The position numbers and the translations under genes were made by a program. DNA of 64,000 bases, taken from the NCBI RefSeq assembly GCF_028640845.1, contig NC_080540.1, positions 155,875,920-155,939,919 on the forward strand. The letters are read 5' to 3'. A model generated the notes under the pieces. It made no database searches, was not told the origin of the DNA, and saw nothing but the letters and a program-made list of their open reading frames with translations. This document shows, piece after piece, positions 30,655-42,265 of this stretch; the first letter of the stretch is position 1, and every line of letters starts with the position of its first letter. This stretch comes from Ahaetulla prasina. Taxonomy: Eukaryota; Chordata; Lepidosauria; Squamata; Colubridae.

Positions 30655-31240
30655 GGACAAGGGGCTTCTCAATAGCTTCAAACCCCCTCCCTTCAGTTTC
30701 CGCAAGCTGCACTGGTTGCCAGTTTGGATCCATTTCAAGGTGTTGGTTATCAGCTTTAAAGCCCTTCATGGCATGGGTCCAAATTATCTGAGGAACCTCC
30801 TCAGCTTGATGAGATTAGCCTGCCCACCCACCCACCCCACAAGCCAGCAGAAGAGGCATGCTGCGGATCCTGTGGGCCAAGGAATTTTGGCTGGTGAAGT
30901 CCAGGAGAAGAGCCTTTTCTGCTGTGGTGCCTGCCCTCTGAAACATTATGCCTCTCCAGATGAGATCCACACCTTCCATTTTGGCCTTTGGAAAGGACTT
31001 GAAGACCTGGCTGTGGCAGTTGGCCTGGGGCCCCAATGGGGAGGTGATAACTTAGAGGCGGTTAACAGATTAGACAGACCGCCCCCCCCCCCACCTCCTT
31101 CCCCATGTACTTTGCTCCCTTACTCTCCATCTTTGTCAACTGAATTTTAAATCTACGATCTTTATTGTTCTAATGTTTTATATGATATTTTTATTGAATA
31201 GCCAGCTATAAGCGGCCTAGAGTTGCCTTGATAAGATGGG
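30655..31240 (+). mobile_element. L2/CR1-like LINE 3' end
   Basis: The first frame reads RKLHWLPVWIHFKVLVISFK then ALHGMGPNYLRNLLSL, a signature of the C-terminal region of L2/CR1-group LINE proteins. A 3' UTR with TAAGCGGCCTAGAGTTGCC follows. It runs into the GAAA microsatellite as its tail. Two-base shifts break the frame. Confidence 0.65.
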
Positions 31241-31248
31241 GGGGCATG

Positions 31249-31249
31249 A

Positions 31250-31321
<72 letters not shown>

Positions 31322-31323
31322 AG
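31249..31323. repeat. (GAAA)n microsatellite
   Basis: About 18 uninterrupted AAAG units at the 3' end of the LINE above. Confidence 0.95.
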
Positions 31324-31335
31324 GATGCTAGAAAG

Positions 31336-31437
<102 letters not shown>

Positions 31438-31704
31438 GCATGACTATGGAACTTCCCTCCTTTGCTTCCTCAGTGGAATCGGGGAAAAAACTAATTTCTC
31501 CTTTATCCCAAAGCGGATGCAAGAAAATCCCATTTTGTTGGTTCATTGGGAATCTGTGGCCTTAAAATGCTACTTCTGATATGAAGGTTTAGGAGACACA
31601 ACTAAGAGTTAAATCACATATTAGGATGTTGCTTGCAGCTATATTTTTCCTTTCCTTATTAAAATGTAATTTTGCATATGTACATATGGAGGGAATGTCT
31701 AGAT

Positions 31705-31948
31705 CAGGAGTGTCAAACTCAATTTCATTGAGGGCCACATCAGGGCTGTGGTTGACCTGGGGTGCGGGGACTGGGTGGGCATGGCCAACTGCTGGCAAGT
31801 TTCCTCTTTGTATTGGGTAAACTGGGCTGAAGCCACGCTGGCCTGGTCTTTCCTCTTCGCATTGGGTAGACCAGAACAGCCCCACGGGCCGGATCTGACC
31901 ACATTGCGGGCCAGATGCGGGTGGTGGGCCTTGAGTCTGACACCCCTG
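31705..31948. mobile_element. hAT-like element, CAGGRGTGTCAAACTC family
   Basis: CAGGAGTGTCAAACTCAATT ... CTTGAGTCTGACACCCCTG. Flanks GTCTAGAT and TTCTAGAT match in 7 of 8 bases. Confidence 0.82.
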
Positions 31949-31959
31949 TTCTAGATCAA

Positions 31960-33260
31960 AAAAGCACAGGGATAAGTAGAGGCAACTTTAATCCCTCTTC
32001 TCCTACTGTAACCCAAATTTGGGAGGAGTGGGGATGATTCAGTCTGCTTTGTCCCTCCTCCAGTCTGTTTGTTTTCAATCTATCCGATAAGAACAACAAC
32101 ATGAAGAGTGGGGTATTCAGTATTTTTTATAGCTAGATCTCTGTTGAATATCTGAAATGTGTGTCTGATCTTATACATAATAATTTCCACAGAACACAAT
32201 TCAGTTGTTTTTATGATATTTCAAATCAGAAATGGAAAAAAAAATCTATTATATGTGGGTGTTGGGAAATTGCACTTGATATAATGGCTGCATTTATGCA
32301 ATATCCTGACTCATGGTTTGTTTAACCATAGTTTACTGAGTAAATTACACTTGAATTCTGAATGTGTTCAGTACGTGGCATATATAGAGTAAACCGCAAG
32401 CCACACTTGCATGCTGAGAATGTTTCTGTACACTCCATGTGCTCATTAATTAATGGGCTGTGGGCAACAATATATTTATTGTAAGAAAATTATTAGCCTA
32501 ACTTGCATAATACAGCATAAGGATGCTGGGGAAAACAGCTTAGTTTCCACTTGTGGCATCCTAGTCGAAATGTGGCCAAACTGACCCCTCTGTCTCCTAC
32601 AAGAAGACCTCTAAGGTCCCTTGCAACTCCATTATTCTGTATTCTCTGTCAGTAGAGAATATTGTGCGTGATATAGAATGACAACATTGTTTAGAAGGGG
32701 CTGAGTTACCAGCCTTTGCGAAAGCTTCACTGGATCAAAACCATAATGATTCATGGTGGGCCCGATCACAGCATATGAAACAGTGTGGCTGGGAACGGAA
32801 GAGGATTAAATGGCAATATGAATTAACATATGAAATTACAGAAGAAGAAAAAAAACATGTTATGTCTGTGAAGCTAGGAGAAAGGGGAGGGGTGTAATTG
32901 ATCTGAATGAAAGCAGCCAGATTGTGTGGTGTACAGCTAATGAATAAAGGGAAATGGTTTAATTATGAATGAAAGAACTACAATGTCTGTCTGGAAGTCA
33001 TCAAGATGGTTGTAATTGTATATGAAAGTAGGAATCCATAGGATGGCGATAGTCAGACGATGGGCTCTATATTGAATAATTAGCACTAAATAAGAATGAG
33101 TTGGGGAGGGAATGCACGGTGTTCTAAATGTATGTGATCCAGAAAATATATTGTTAGATGACATGAGCGAGAGAATAGAGAAAGTGATTGAACCATTTGG
33201 AGACCTAAGAATTAATAAAAATGGTGAGTGATAAGTATCTGCTTAAAAATAAAGGTTTGC
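31960..33260. other. Intergenic, no gene recognised
   Basis: AT-rich. A short CR1-like tail piece (CTCTAAGGTCCCTTGCAACT) is at about 32605-32645. Nothing else is assigned. Confidence 0.35.
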
Positions 33261-33261
33261 T

Positions 33262-34100
33262 TTAACTGTGAAGTCCTTAAGTGTTCTCTGAGCTTGGTTG
33301 TTTGCTTGCAGACATTTCATTACCCAACTAGGTAATATCATCAGTGCTAAGGACGGTGAGGTTTTCTTCCTGTTTATATACAGTAGCTTGTCCTGCCAGT
33401 GTTGGTGGGAGGGTGGTTTTGCCTTTGGTAGTTCCTGATTAGGGCCGTGGTGAAATCTGAACCGGTTTACTACCAGTTCGCTGGCTGTGCATGCACGCTC
33501 TGTGCACACATGCGCAGTGCGCACCACGCACCAAATGTGAGGTGTGTGCGCCCGTGCAGTGCAAGCCAAAAGGAGGTATGAGGTAAGTAAAACAGCGCAG
33601 GGGAGTGGTGGTGATCAGCTGTGCCCACGATCTTTTTTTTTTTTACTTTTAAAAGCATTTTTTTTACAACCTATTCCGGCAAATAGGTTATAAAAATGCT
33701 TTTAAAAGTAAAAAAAAGAGGCTCTGACGATCACACGGCTCAGCCCCTTTTTTTTTTTACCTTTTAAAAGCAATTTTTTTACAACCTATTCGGCCAAATA
33801 GGTTATAAAAATGCTTTTAAAAGTAAAAAAAAGGCTCTGACGATCACGCGGCTCAGCCTCTTTTTTTTCTACTTTTTAAAAGCAATTTTTAAAAGAACCG
33901 GCAAGTAGGCAAGCGGGCGACCGGGCGATTGGATGGGCATGACCAAGGGGAAGACAGGGATTTTTGCTACCGGTTTTCCGAACCACCTGCCGCCATCGCT
34001 ATCGGATCAGCCGATCTGGTCCAAAACCGGGAGTATTTCACCCCTGGATTAGGGTGTTGTTTTTTGCTTCTAAATAGCCAGAAAAAGTTAAGTTGGTTCA
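33262..34100 (-). mobile_element. Penelope-like fragment with hammerhead-like core, split by a hAT element
   Basis: Read on the minus strand, 33311-33344 has CTGATGA, T, a perfect stem ATTACC/GGTAAT around TAGTTG, GAAA and TGTC. It is followed by GCAAGCAAACAACCAAGCTC. Sequence beyond 33345 (GGACGGTGAGGTTTTCTTCC) is taken as the same element, interrupted by the hAT at 33445-34046. Confidence 0.55.
33445..34046. mobile_element. hAT-like element with internal tandem hairpins
   Basis: CCGTGGTGAAATCTGAACCGG ends inverted against CCGGGAGTATTTCACCCCTG, flanked by perfect GATTAGGG at 33437-33444 and 34047-34054. Inside, units of about 110 bp (from about 33630 and 33740, the third truncated) each contain an inverted pair TACTTTTAAAAGCATTTT / AAAATGCTTTTAAAAGTA around ACCTATT and AATAGGT. 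Confidence 0.8.
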
Positions 34101-34779
34101 TACTGTAGGTACACATGGCAAATGTATGAATATAAATGTAATAGCATGGTTAATATCACGGTTTATGATGAAAAATTGACGAGAATTCTGACTGTGGGGC
34201 ATTTTTTTTTCATTGCATCAAGAAATAATATTGAGAGGAAATGGACATTGAAGAAAAGAGAACAAATGAAAGAAATGCAAATAGAATAACTTGCACGGTG
34301 CAGACATGATTCCTGTATGAAGACGTGTTAGAAGGTAATATCCACAAAGAATGAATGCAAAGTAGACATAAGGAAAGGGAATGTAGAAACTATTTGAAAC
34401 AGAGTAAAAAAATAGTAATTCTACAAAGTACTACAGAAGGATCTTGAGTTCCATTATTGGAATGCATGAAAAACTGTGTGGTATTTTGAAGTGGAAGAAC
34501 CTGTGGATGACACAAAATATATGCAAGAGAATGACAGCTGTAAAAAAATGAAGATGAGGGAAACATATTCTATAATACATATAGAATACATACAGAAAAA
34601 ATACAGTTGCAAATGTAATTAGAGAGAGCAAGGAACAGTTAAAGATTTAAAAAGGTGGGTAAATGCAGAGCGAATTGGACAGAAATGTGAAAAGAAGTTT
34701 GAAATATGAAAAAAGAATCCTATTCCGTGCAGTGAAAAGGATTAAAAATATAGAATAGAAAAAGATAGAATATATATAA

Positions 34780-35064
34780 GGTAAAGGTAAAGGTTCCCCT
34801 CACACATACATGCTAGTCGTTGCCGACTCTAGGGGGCGGTGCTCATCTCCGTTTCAAAACCGAAGAGCCAGCGCTGTCTGAAGACGTCTCTGTGGTCATG
34901 TGGCCAGCATGACTAAATGCCAAAGGCGCACGGAACGCTGTTACCTTCCCACCAAAGGTGGTCCCTATTTTTTCTACTTGCATTTTTACGTGCTTTCGAA
35001 ACTGCTAGGTTGGCACAAGCTGGGACAAGTAACGGGAGCTCACCCCGTTACACGGCAGCATTAG
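34780..35064 (-). mobile_element. Squamate repeat, reverse of a tRNA-headed SINE body
   Basis: Starts GTAAAGGTAAAGGTTCCCC and continues TGCTAGTCGTTGCCGACTCT, TCTCCGTTTCAAAACCGAAG and GGGAGCTCACCCCGTTACAC. Family knowledge places the tRNA-like head (the kind at 14258) after GTTAC, so this copy is minus-strand and lacks its head. Confidence 0.6.
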
Positions 35065-35650
35065 AAATATATAAAATATATAGAAAAATATAGAAAAATA
35101 GAAAGTCTACTTACATTTCAGAGACGTGACAATTGCAAAAGGACGCAGATAGACATGCAAATGATTGCATGCAAAGGAATTGTGGGATCAAAAATTGGGT
35201 GCAAAACCGAGCTGGCAAAGTACCCAACACTCTGTGCAAGCAAACTGGGGAGAGGGAGGATCTCGGCTGAGCCTTCCCAGGCTAGCTGGAAAGCTTTGGG
35301 CAAAATCACCATGGGGTGAGGGCAGAGGCAAGGAGGAGCAAGGAAGCAGCCATGCATTCTGGCAAGGGAGACACCATGATTGTGAAAATGGTTTTCCCAG
35401 GGTGAGGCTCACCCATAACAGTCTGGGTGTGCTGATCCCTGCAATTCCCCCAAATGTGGGAAATTTGACTGCATAATTTGTGTTATTGGGAGGACTGTGT
35501 TCTTGCTTTCCCCTTGTTCAAAGACAGAAAAGAGAACTTGGTTTTTTGTGCATGTTGTTTCATTTGCTATCCCAGTACAGTCTTTTCCAGTATTTGTTTA
35601 CTGATTTTATAAGCTATCCTTATCAAATAGGATTTCCACTGGGAATTGAA

Positions 35651-35921
35651 AGGGGCCGTGATAGCTCAGGCTGTAAGAAGCCTGTTATTAGAACACAGCA
35701 GCCTGCAATTACTGCAGGTTCAAGCCCGGCCCAAGGTTGACTCAGCCTTCCATCCTTTATAAGGTGGGTAAAATGAGGACCCAGATCGTTGGGGGGGCAA
35801 TAAGTTGACTTTGTAAAAATATACAAATAGAATGAGACTATTGCCTTATACACTGTAAGCCGCCCTGAGTCTTCGGAGAAGGGCGGGATATAAATGTAAA
35901 CAAAAACAAAATAAAAAAAAG
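35651..35921 (+). mobile_element. Sauria-type tRNA SINE
   Basis: GGGGCCGTGATAGCTCAGGC head, GCAGGTTCAAGCCC B box, TTGACTCAGCCTTCCATCC body, CCGCCCTGAGTCTTCGGAGA 3' end with an A-rich tail. Full length. Confidence 0.88.
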
Positions 35922-36099
35922 TAGCAGATTTCAATTTATGCTTAGCTGGGATGTGAAAGAATAAATGCAAGAAGACTTTTTAGCATCTTTGTCATCCAAA
36001 GGGAAGGGATTATGATGGGTGGTGGGAGAAGAGGCTGTGCTGCTGGGTATTTCAGATGGAAATAAATGTATCTTCATTGGATTATCTACTGTTCTTTTT

Positions 36100-36620
36100 C
36101 AGTTCTTTGGTTTTTAGTTTATTCTGATGCTTTATTCCTTCCTTGCATGCCTGTATGAGAATTCTAGAAAAGAGGTGGCATAAATATTAAAAGATAAATT
36201 GCAAAAAAAGCATTAAAAATGTAAGTGGAGAAATTATTTGAAATTAAAATTAAATAAATGAATGCTGGAATTTTAGAAATTTCTACAGTATCACAGAATG
36301 AAATTGAAACCAATGCCCTAAATGCTAGTGTTCTGGAAAAAAAGATGAAAAAAGGGAAATTGTAAATACTGTGAAAATGTTGGACACCAGTAAAGTTTTA
36401 GTTTATGTTACAGCAGAAATGGTAAAAAAATTAATCTAGTTTGCTAATCAAGCGGTGTGCAACTTGTTTAATGGATATGCAAAGCTCTGTGCCTGACAGT
36501 TGGAAGGATGCTATTATTACATTAATAGGGGAAAATATGGTAGTAAAAGTAAATCCAATTTTTTTTGGAGAAGCCTTTTGATAGTATTCTGACCAAAGGG
36601 TATGTTAAGCAGACTTGATA
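36100..36620 (+). mobile_element. Degenerate L1 reverse-transcriptase fragment (tentative)
   Basis: Around 36480-36530 the reading GYAKLCA followed, after a shift, by WKDAIIT resembles the L1 motif before the conserved RPISLLN block. It is strongly mutated. Confidence 0.3.
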
Positions 36621-36937
36621 GCATTGTCACCCCACCTAGTCAATATTTCTATTCTACAGGTTGACCAAATTAATTAGGATTCTACACTGATTAACCACTC
36701 TGCCATTCCCGCAGAGATCTGTAGTGCTTGTCAGATTAAAATCAACTTTGCCTATGGCAACAAGATTTGCAGAAAGCTCCTCCACTCAGACCATTAACAC
36801 CAAACAAATGGCATAGAATATTCAATGGGAATCTTGCAACATTAGATACCACTTGAAAAAGACCCTAGTCATCATAGTAAACATTAACCCTTGAGCCACC
36901 CATGATTGGCAGTCTCTGGAAGGCCACTGAATTCTTT

Positions 36938-37010
36938 TTTTATATATTTATTTAATTTTGTCATAACAGTGTACATAAACATTGTTATAAGTAAAAAAAC
37001 ATATCATGAA

Positions 37011-37082
<72 letters not shown>

Positions 37083-37535
37083 AATATGCATTAGCTATAT
37101 TAATTTGATATAATAAAGGGAACAATAGGACAGGAACAGTAGGCGCTTTTGTGCTCTTATGCACGCCCCTTATAGTCCTCTTAGGAATGGGGTGAGGTCA
37201 ATAGTAGACAGTTTTTGGTTGAAGATTTTGGGATTTTGAGTAGAGACTATGGAATCAGGTAATGAGTTCCAAGCATTAACAACTCTGTTGCAGAAGTCAT
37301 ATTTTCTGCAATCAAGTTTGAAGCGGTTGACATTAAGCTTGAATCTATTTTTTCCTCTTGTAATATTGCGATTGAAGCTGAAGTAGTCATTTACAGGAAG
37401 GATGTTGCAATAGATGATTTTGTGTGTTAAACACAGGTCATGTCGAAGTCGACAGAGTTGTAAGTTTTCTAATCCCAGGATTTCAAGCCTGGTAGTATAA
37501 GGTATTTTGTTGTTTTTGGAGGAGTGAGGAATTCC
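36938..37535 (-). mobile_element. LINE 3' end (CR1/L2-like), same family as 2710-3238
   Basis: Read on the minus strand it encodes the same C-terminal LINE segment as 2710-3238 (NNRVVNAWNSLP-like) and ends with TTATGACAAAATTAAATAA. The tail region holds a TA microsatellite at 37013-37079. Confidence 0.7.
37013..37079. repeat. (TA)n microsatellite
   Basis: About 33 TA units within the 3' UTR of the minus-strand LINE. Confidence 0.95.
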
Positions 37536-37747
37536 TCAAGATAAATCCAGGATAGTCCAATGCTAAACTAGAAATCACCACAGCTAACTGGGGGGCAGTA
37601 GGGTGGACAATACACTAACAGTATCTTTACATTATTCTGGCCATCTAATAATACTGAAAATCTGAAGGCTATTGGATGGAGCCTCTAGTCAATGAGATGA
37701 AATTCTTATAAACCACAACCACGCCATCAATTCCTGTCCCATCTAAG

Positions 37748-38025
37748 CAGGGGTGAAATCCAGCAGGTTCTGACAGGTTCTGAAGAACCGGTAGCAGAAA
37801 TTTTGAGTAGTTCGGAGAATTGGCAAATACCACCTCTGGCTGGCTCCAGAGTGGGGAGGCAATGGAGATTTTGCAATATCCTTCCCCCAGGAGTGGGGAA
37901 GGAATGGAGATTTTGCTGTATCCTTCCCCTGCCATGCCCACTAAGCCACGCCCACCAAGCCATATCACAGCCACCAAGCCACACCCACAGAACCGGTAGT
38001 AAAAAAAATTTGGATTTCACCACTG
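37748..38025. mobile_element. hAT-like element, CAGGGGTGAAATCC family
   Basis: CAGGGGTGAAATCCAGCAGG ... GGATTTCACCACTG, sister of 5900-6183. Flanks CATCTAAG and TATCTAAG match in 7 of 8 bases. Confidence 0.85.
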
Positions 38026-38029
38026 TATC

Positions 38030-39170
38030 TAAGCCATTACTTGGTGGTCAGGTTGGAACGGAAGAGTGAGAAAATGGAATGACGGCCATTAAACTTACTA
38101 CCCGTTGAAAAGTAAAGCACTACAGCGGGATTCTAGCCTGGGTGGCTAATGTAAGCAGAAATCGGGATGGAAAGAGACAGTATGTATTCTTTGCAGTTTA
38201 ACCAAACTTAGACAGCTTTCCTAAGTGATACTAGCAATTTGCATTGCCTAGGTCTTTGCAAGATAACACACCTAAGTGCCTTTTACCATCTGCCCTGCAG
38301 CAATCGGACTGATTATTTTAACATTGCCCCAGCTATCTTGCCTTGCCTCCCCTGAGATTCACAGCTTTTCCCCCCATTTCTGCTCAAACTGGCAATTTCA
38401 ATCCTTATTAGCGTGTATAATATTACATGCTCACCAAGCACTTAATTACCTACCCGGGGAGATCACGGCATTACCTGAAGTGAAATCTCCAACCCAGCCT
38501 TGATTCCCTTTAAAGCAGAAAAGGAACATGCAGAGGCGAATCTGTTCCTAATAATGGAGCATCTAAGGAAGAATTGCTCAGTTCAAGTTAAGATTACATA
38601 TTGCAAGATTTCAAGGTAATTTTCTGGGACAGGTCTCTGCACAGAATGTATCAGTAATATTACAGGACCCAAGGGTGCAGCTGAGCATGTGCAGTATCAT
38701 TTCTTCACCACTGGGCAACTGGGGACTTGTCTTTACAGGATAGGAACTGGGAAGTAAGGTTTCCTGAATAGCACCGACTCAGTAACTTTTTTGGGAGGGA
38801 AGGGCTCTCACCAAAATGCAACCTTCTCTGGAACTGACACAGGAAATGAAAGGAAATCCTTCACACTTCAGAATTCATTTAGACATAGCATTGAGCAATT
38901 TGGGGTCACAACTGCTACCTGTAATTTTGGAAAGGTACCAAGAGATGCAGAAGGCTGAGCAATTATGCAAAGTAGACAGATCCATGTATGACTTATTAAA
39001 ACAAAGCCAAGATTGGAGGTGGGAATTTTCTTGGGTTTGGAGATGTTTTTGAGGTTCTCCTACATTTAAACCATGAAGTCTAGTTTAGGAATTAGGCTAT
39101 AGTTTGAATGAATTAGTTGTCTCAAAATGGTTGACAATAGTAGAGCCACATTAGTTTATGGTAGCAAAAA
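38030..39170. other. Non-repetitive block, possible conserved non-coding sequence
   Basis: No repeat is recognised. The stretch 38270-38510 is notable for homeobox-like ATTA sites within complex sequence (CACTTAATTACCTACCC, TTATTAGCGTG). No coding frame is convincing. Confidence 0.3.
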
Positions 39171-39173
39171 AAT

Positions 39174-39221
39174 CCTGGGAGTACCTTTTCTGATCAACCT
39201 GGGAGTACCTTTTCTGATCAA
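39174..39221. repeat. Tandem duplication of 24 bp
   Basis: Two identical adjacent copies of the unit beginning CCTGGGAGTACC and ending TGATCAA (39174-39197, 39198-39221). Confidence 0.95.
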
Positions 39222-39254
39222 CAAATGTTATCAAAAGATTATAGCTTTCTTCAT

Positions 39255-39870
39255 TTGACACTGCAGCTCAAAAAAGATTATGTCTTTGAATGCAATTTGT
39301 TAGCTGGAAAAAGTGCTATCGGATTCCATCTCAACAAGAAAGACACAGACTTCAGAGGATAATTAGAACTGCAGAAAAAATAATTGCTACCAACCTGCCT
39401 TCCATTGAGGACCTGTATACTGCACGAATCAAGAAGAGGGCCGTGAAAATATTTACAGATCCCTCACATCCAGGACATAAACTGTTTCAACTCCTACCCT
39501 CAAAACGACGCTATAGAGCACTGCACACCAGAACAACAAGACACAAGAACAGTTTTTCCCCGAAGGCCATCACTCTGCTAAACAAATAATTCCCTCAACA
39601 CTGTCAAACTATTTACTAAATCTGCACTACTATTAATCTTCTCGTTCCCATCACCAATCTCTTTCCACTTATGACTGTATGACTGTAACTTTGTTGCTGG
39701 TAACCCTTATGATTTATATTGATATATTGACAATTGTGTTGTAAATGTTGTACCTTGATGAATTTATCTTTTCTTTTATGTACACTGAGAGCATATGCAC
39801 CAAGACAAATTCCTTGTGTGTCTAATCACACTTGGCCAATAAAAAAATTCTATTCTATTCTATTCTATCT
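39255..39870 (+). mobile_element. LINE 3' end (Rex1/CR1-group) with TTCTA tail
   Basis: Open frame 39290-39589 reads RHRLQRIIRTAEKIIATNLP, SIEDLYTARIKKRAVKIF, DPSHPGHKLFQLLPSKRRYR and RTTRHKNSFSPKAITLLN. This is the conserved end of Rex1-type LINE proteins, intact to its stop. The 3' UTR ends GGCCAATAAAAAAATTCTA with four to five TTCTA units. Such pentamer-seeding LINE tails are known from snake genomes. Confidence 0.85.
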
Positions 39871-39959
39871 GATTTCTTGAAATGGTAGGAAATTGACTTT
39901 CCTATTTTTAACCATTGTAGTTAAGAGGCAGCTACAAACGCACAAAAATGAGAGCAAGA

Positions 39960-40182
39960 AGGTGGCACAGTGGTTAGAGTGCAGTATTGCAAGCTATTTC
40001 TGCTGACTGCCAGCAGATTGGTAGTTCAAGTCCCACCGGCTCAAGGTTGACTCAGCCTTCCATCCTTCTGAGGTCCCAGGAAGGGACCCAGATTGTTGGG
40101 GGCAATATGCTGACTCTGTAAACCGCTTAGAGAGGGCTGTAAAAGCAATGTGAAGCGGTATATAAGTCTAAGTGCTATTGCT
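39960..40182 (+). mobile_element. tRNA-derived SINE
   Basis: GGTGGCACAGTGGTTAGAGTG head, GTAGTTCAAGTCCC B box, TTGACTCAGCCTTCCATCC body, and an alternative 3' end GTAAACCGCTTAGAGAGGGC ... GCGGTATATAAGTCTAAGTG. The 5' two thirds match the Sauria-type SINEs of this window but the 3' end is a different one. Confidence 0.8.
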
Positions 40183-40189
40183 GAGAAAA

Positions 40190-41000
40190 GGAAAAATGAG
40201 TTTGGGTTCAGTTTGATTAATTTGGTTAATTATCCAAGTCCTTTTCACAGCTGCGGCTGCTAGATAAACTGGTATCTATCTCACATTTCAGAGGCTTAAC
40301 ATGTTTTTGTATGTGCTGGTTTTATCATCCTAGTGATATTCATTCATTTCTTTACAAAGCAACCATGTGGTCCAAACTAACAACTTAGTTTTCATTTTGA
40401 ATGTGTTGAAAGTTCTAGTAACACTTATTAACTGCAATGGAGAATGTTAAGCATTTATTTTATCATTAGCATTTGTGCACTGCAATTCTTTACAAAAGCC
40501 AGTGTATCAGGTAGCATATCAAATCAGTTAAAACAAAACAAACCAGAATTAAAACGATCACAGTCAAATCTAACAAGAAGCAAAAAATGTTCCATAGGTA
40601 CATTCTGGGAGTGACTACACAAAGTAAGACCCATTGTAAGGCTTACTGTTAAGTAAACATAGAAAGAAATGCAATTTAGCTGGCATTTGAATTGCTATTA
40701 AACTGCTTAAAAGATAGCCCAGGAGAGCTTTCGTCACAAAGATTCCACAATGCAGAGAGCATGAGAGATATTACGAAGAGGGCAAGTCTACATCCTAAAA
40801 ATTCAATATCTTTAAGAGGGCTATCAACACCCCCCACCAAAGCCTCTTTATCAGATACCACGATGGCATACAGAGAAATGTCTGTTCTTACCTATTGCCT
40901 CCCAGGTACATTAAACTACAGCTCCCATCATTCCCAGCTCACTTGCTCAATTCCTAAAGGGTATCAGGCCAGGAAAGGTTAAACAATATTTATCTGGAGA
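40190..41000. other. Intergenic, no gene recognised
   Basis: AT-rich sequence. The part from about 40570 may belong to the Penelope-like copy whose end is at 41043, but no protein similarity is visible. Confidence 0.3.
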
Positions 41001-41029
41001 TGTCGCTCTTACCCTTTGATTCAAAGTTA

Positions 41030-41135
41030 CTATCCCATAGAGCTGAAGAAGCTTCTTGGATGAGAAGCGAAATGTCTTCCAAGAAAAACCAGAAAGTCCA
41101 GTTGCCTCTTGACTTTCTTGACTGCCTACTATCCA
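41030..41135 (+). mobile_element. Penelope-like terminal fragment with hammerhead-like core
   Basis: 41043-41076 has CTGAAGA, A, a perfect stem GCTTCT/AGAAGC around TGGATG, GAAA and TGTC. It is followed by AGAAAGTCCAGTTGCCTCTT. Same family as the fragments around 5850-6300. Confidence 0.55.
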
Positions 41136-41484
41136 TTTTAAAGAAATTAAATGATTGCATTTCCCCTTTCTTTTTTCCATTTTGTTTCTCCTTCTTCTGT
41201 TGCCTGATAGGGCAAATAATCCTGATCTGGCCTGGCAAGAGGTAGTTACCGGTAATCACACTGATGATAACTCAGTACAGGGAAAGATGTGCCTAAGGGA
41301 AAAGAAACCCAGTTTGTCTCTTGAGCTACCTTTGGTAGTGACTAACTGCAGACAAGCAACATCAGATCATGCCTGTAAAGGCACATATAAAATCAGCCTC
41401 CTCCAACACCATTGGCCAAGTGTGGTTCTTGATTATAAAATGCTGCAGACTGATTGGCTGTTAGAACAATAAACCATTTTAGAT

Positions 41485-42265
41485 CAGCGGTCACCAACTG
41501 GTAGTCTGTGGACCACTGGTGGCCCCTGAGAACATTTTGGTGGTCCACAGAAAAATATTTGCATTTTTTATATTACACTAAATCAGGGGTCCTCAAACTA
41601 AGGCCCCTGGGCTGGATATGTGTAATGAACGTTTGTGTTGCTGCAGAGAGTCTCCCCCTTTGGGGTCTTCTTGTGTGAGTCAGAGAGGGGGGAGAAATTC
41701 CGACTTGGCATCTGCTTCAGCCTCCTAGTGTGGGGCTTTGGGGAAAGGCTGGAGGGAAGTGCCGCTGATGGTGAACACCCAGAAGGCCTTGTTCCAATGG
41801 GACTGCATCATGGCCTGGAACTGGCTGACCATCTCAGCCCGCTGAGCCTCCAGGCACAGGTACCTGGCCTCGTACTCCTGCAGGTCTTCCCTCTGCTTGG
41901 AAAGCCTATGCTAGTAGTCCTCAGTAAGGTGCTTCTCCTGAGCCTCCGTCTTGGTCAGATCCGATTTGAACTGAGCCAGCTGTTTTGCCAACTCTTTCTC
42001 ATGGTGGCTGCTTAGCTCCAACAACTGCTTCCTGTTGGGGCCCTAAGGAGCTGGGGTGGGCAGGCATTGAGTGGGTGGGAGAGGATTAGAGGCTGGTAAA
42101 GCACCTCTTGACCTGAGTGACATCAAATTAGCCACACCCATCCAGTCACATGACCACCTAGCCACGCCCATCCAGCCAGTCATTAGGCAGATCATATTAG
42201 TGGTCCACGGAATTTAAAATTATGAATTTAGTGGTCCCTGGGGTTTGAAAGGTTGGTGACCCCTC
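41485..42265. mobile_element. Composite hAT-like element carrying a captured coding segment, second copy
   Basis: Starts CAGCGGTCACCAACTGGTAG and ends GAAAGGTTGGTGACCCCTC, flanked by perfect TTTTAGAT at 41477-41484 and 42266-42273. The inner hAT-like end CAGGGGTCCTCAAACTAAGG lies at about 41584. The coding-like part occupies about 41640-42030 on the minus strand. Orientation is opposite to 12178-13005; the internal arrangement is the same. Confidence 0.82.
41660..42030 (-). pseudogene. Captured coiled-coil coding fragment inside the hAT element
   Basis: The minus strand reads LLELSSHHEKELAKQLAQFK, then after the stop HRLSKQREDLQEYEARY, AQRAEMVSQFQAMMQSHW and TSLQPFPKAPH. Stops fall at TEDY-stop, at PH-stop, and at the end. 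The three stops of the other copy are all sense codons here and the reverse holds too, so the ancestor was open across the segment. The parent gene is not identified. Confidence 0.55.

Noticed and set aside
30650..31150. 166-codon open frame
   Set aside because: The first third is a LINE C-terminus and the remainder is out of frame with it; it is a LINE relic, not a gene.
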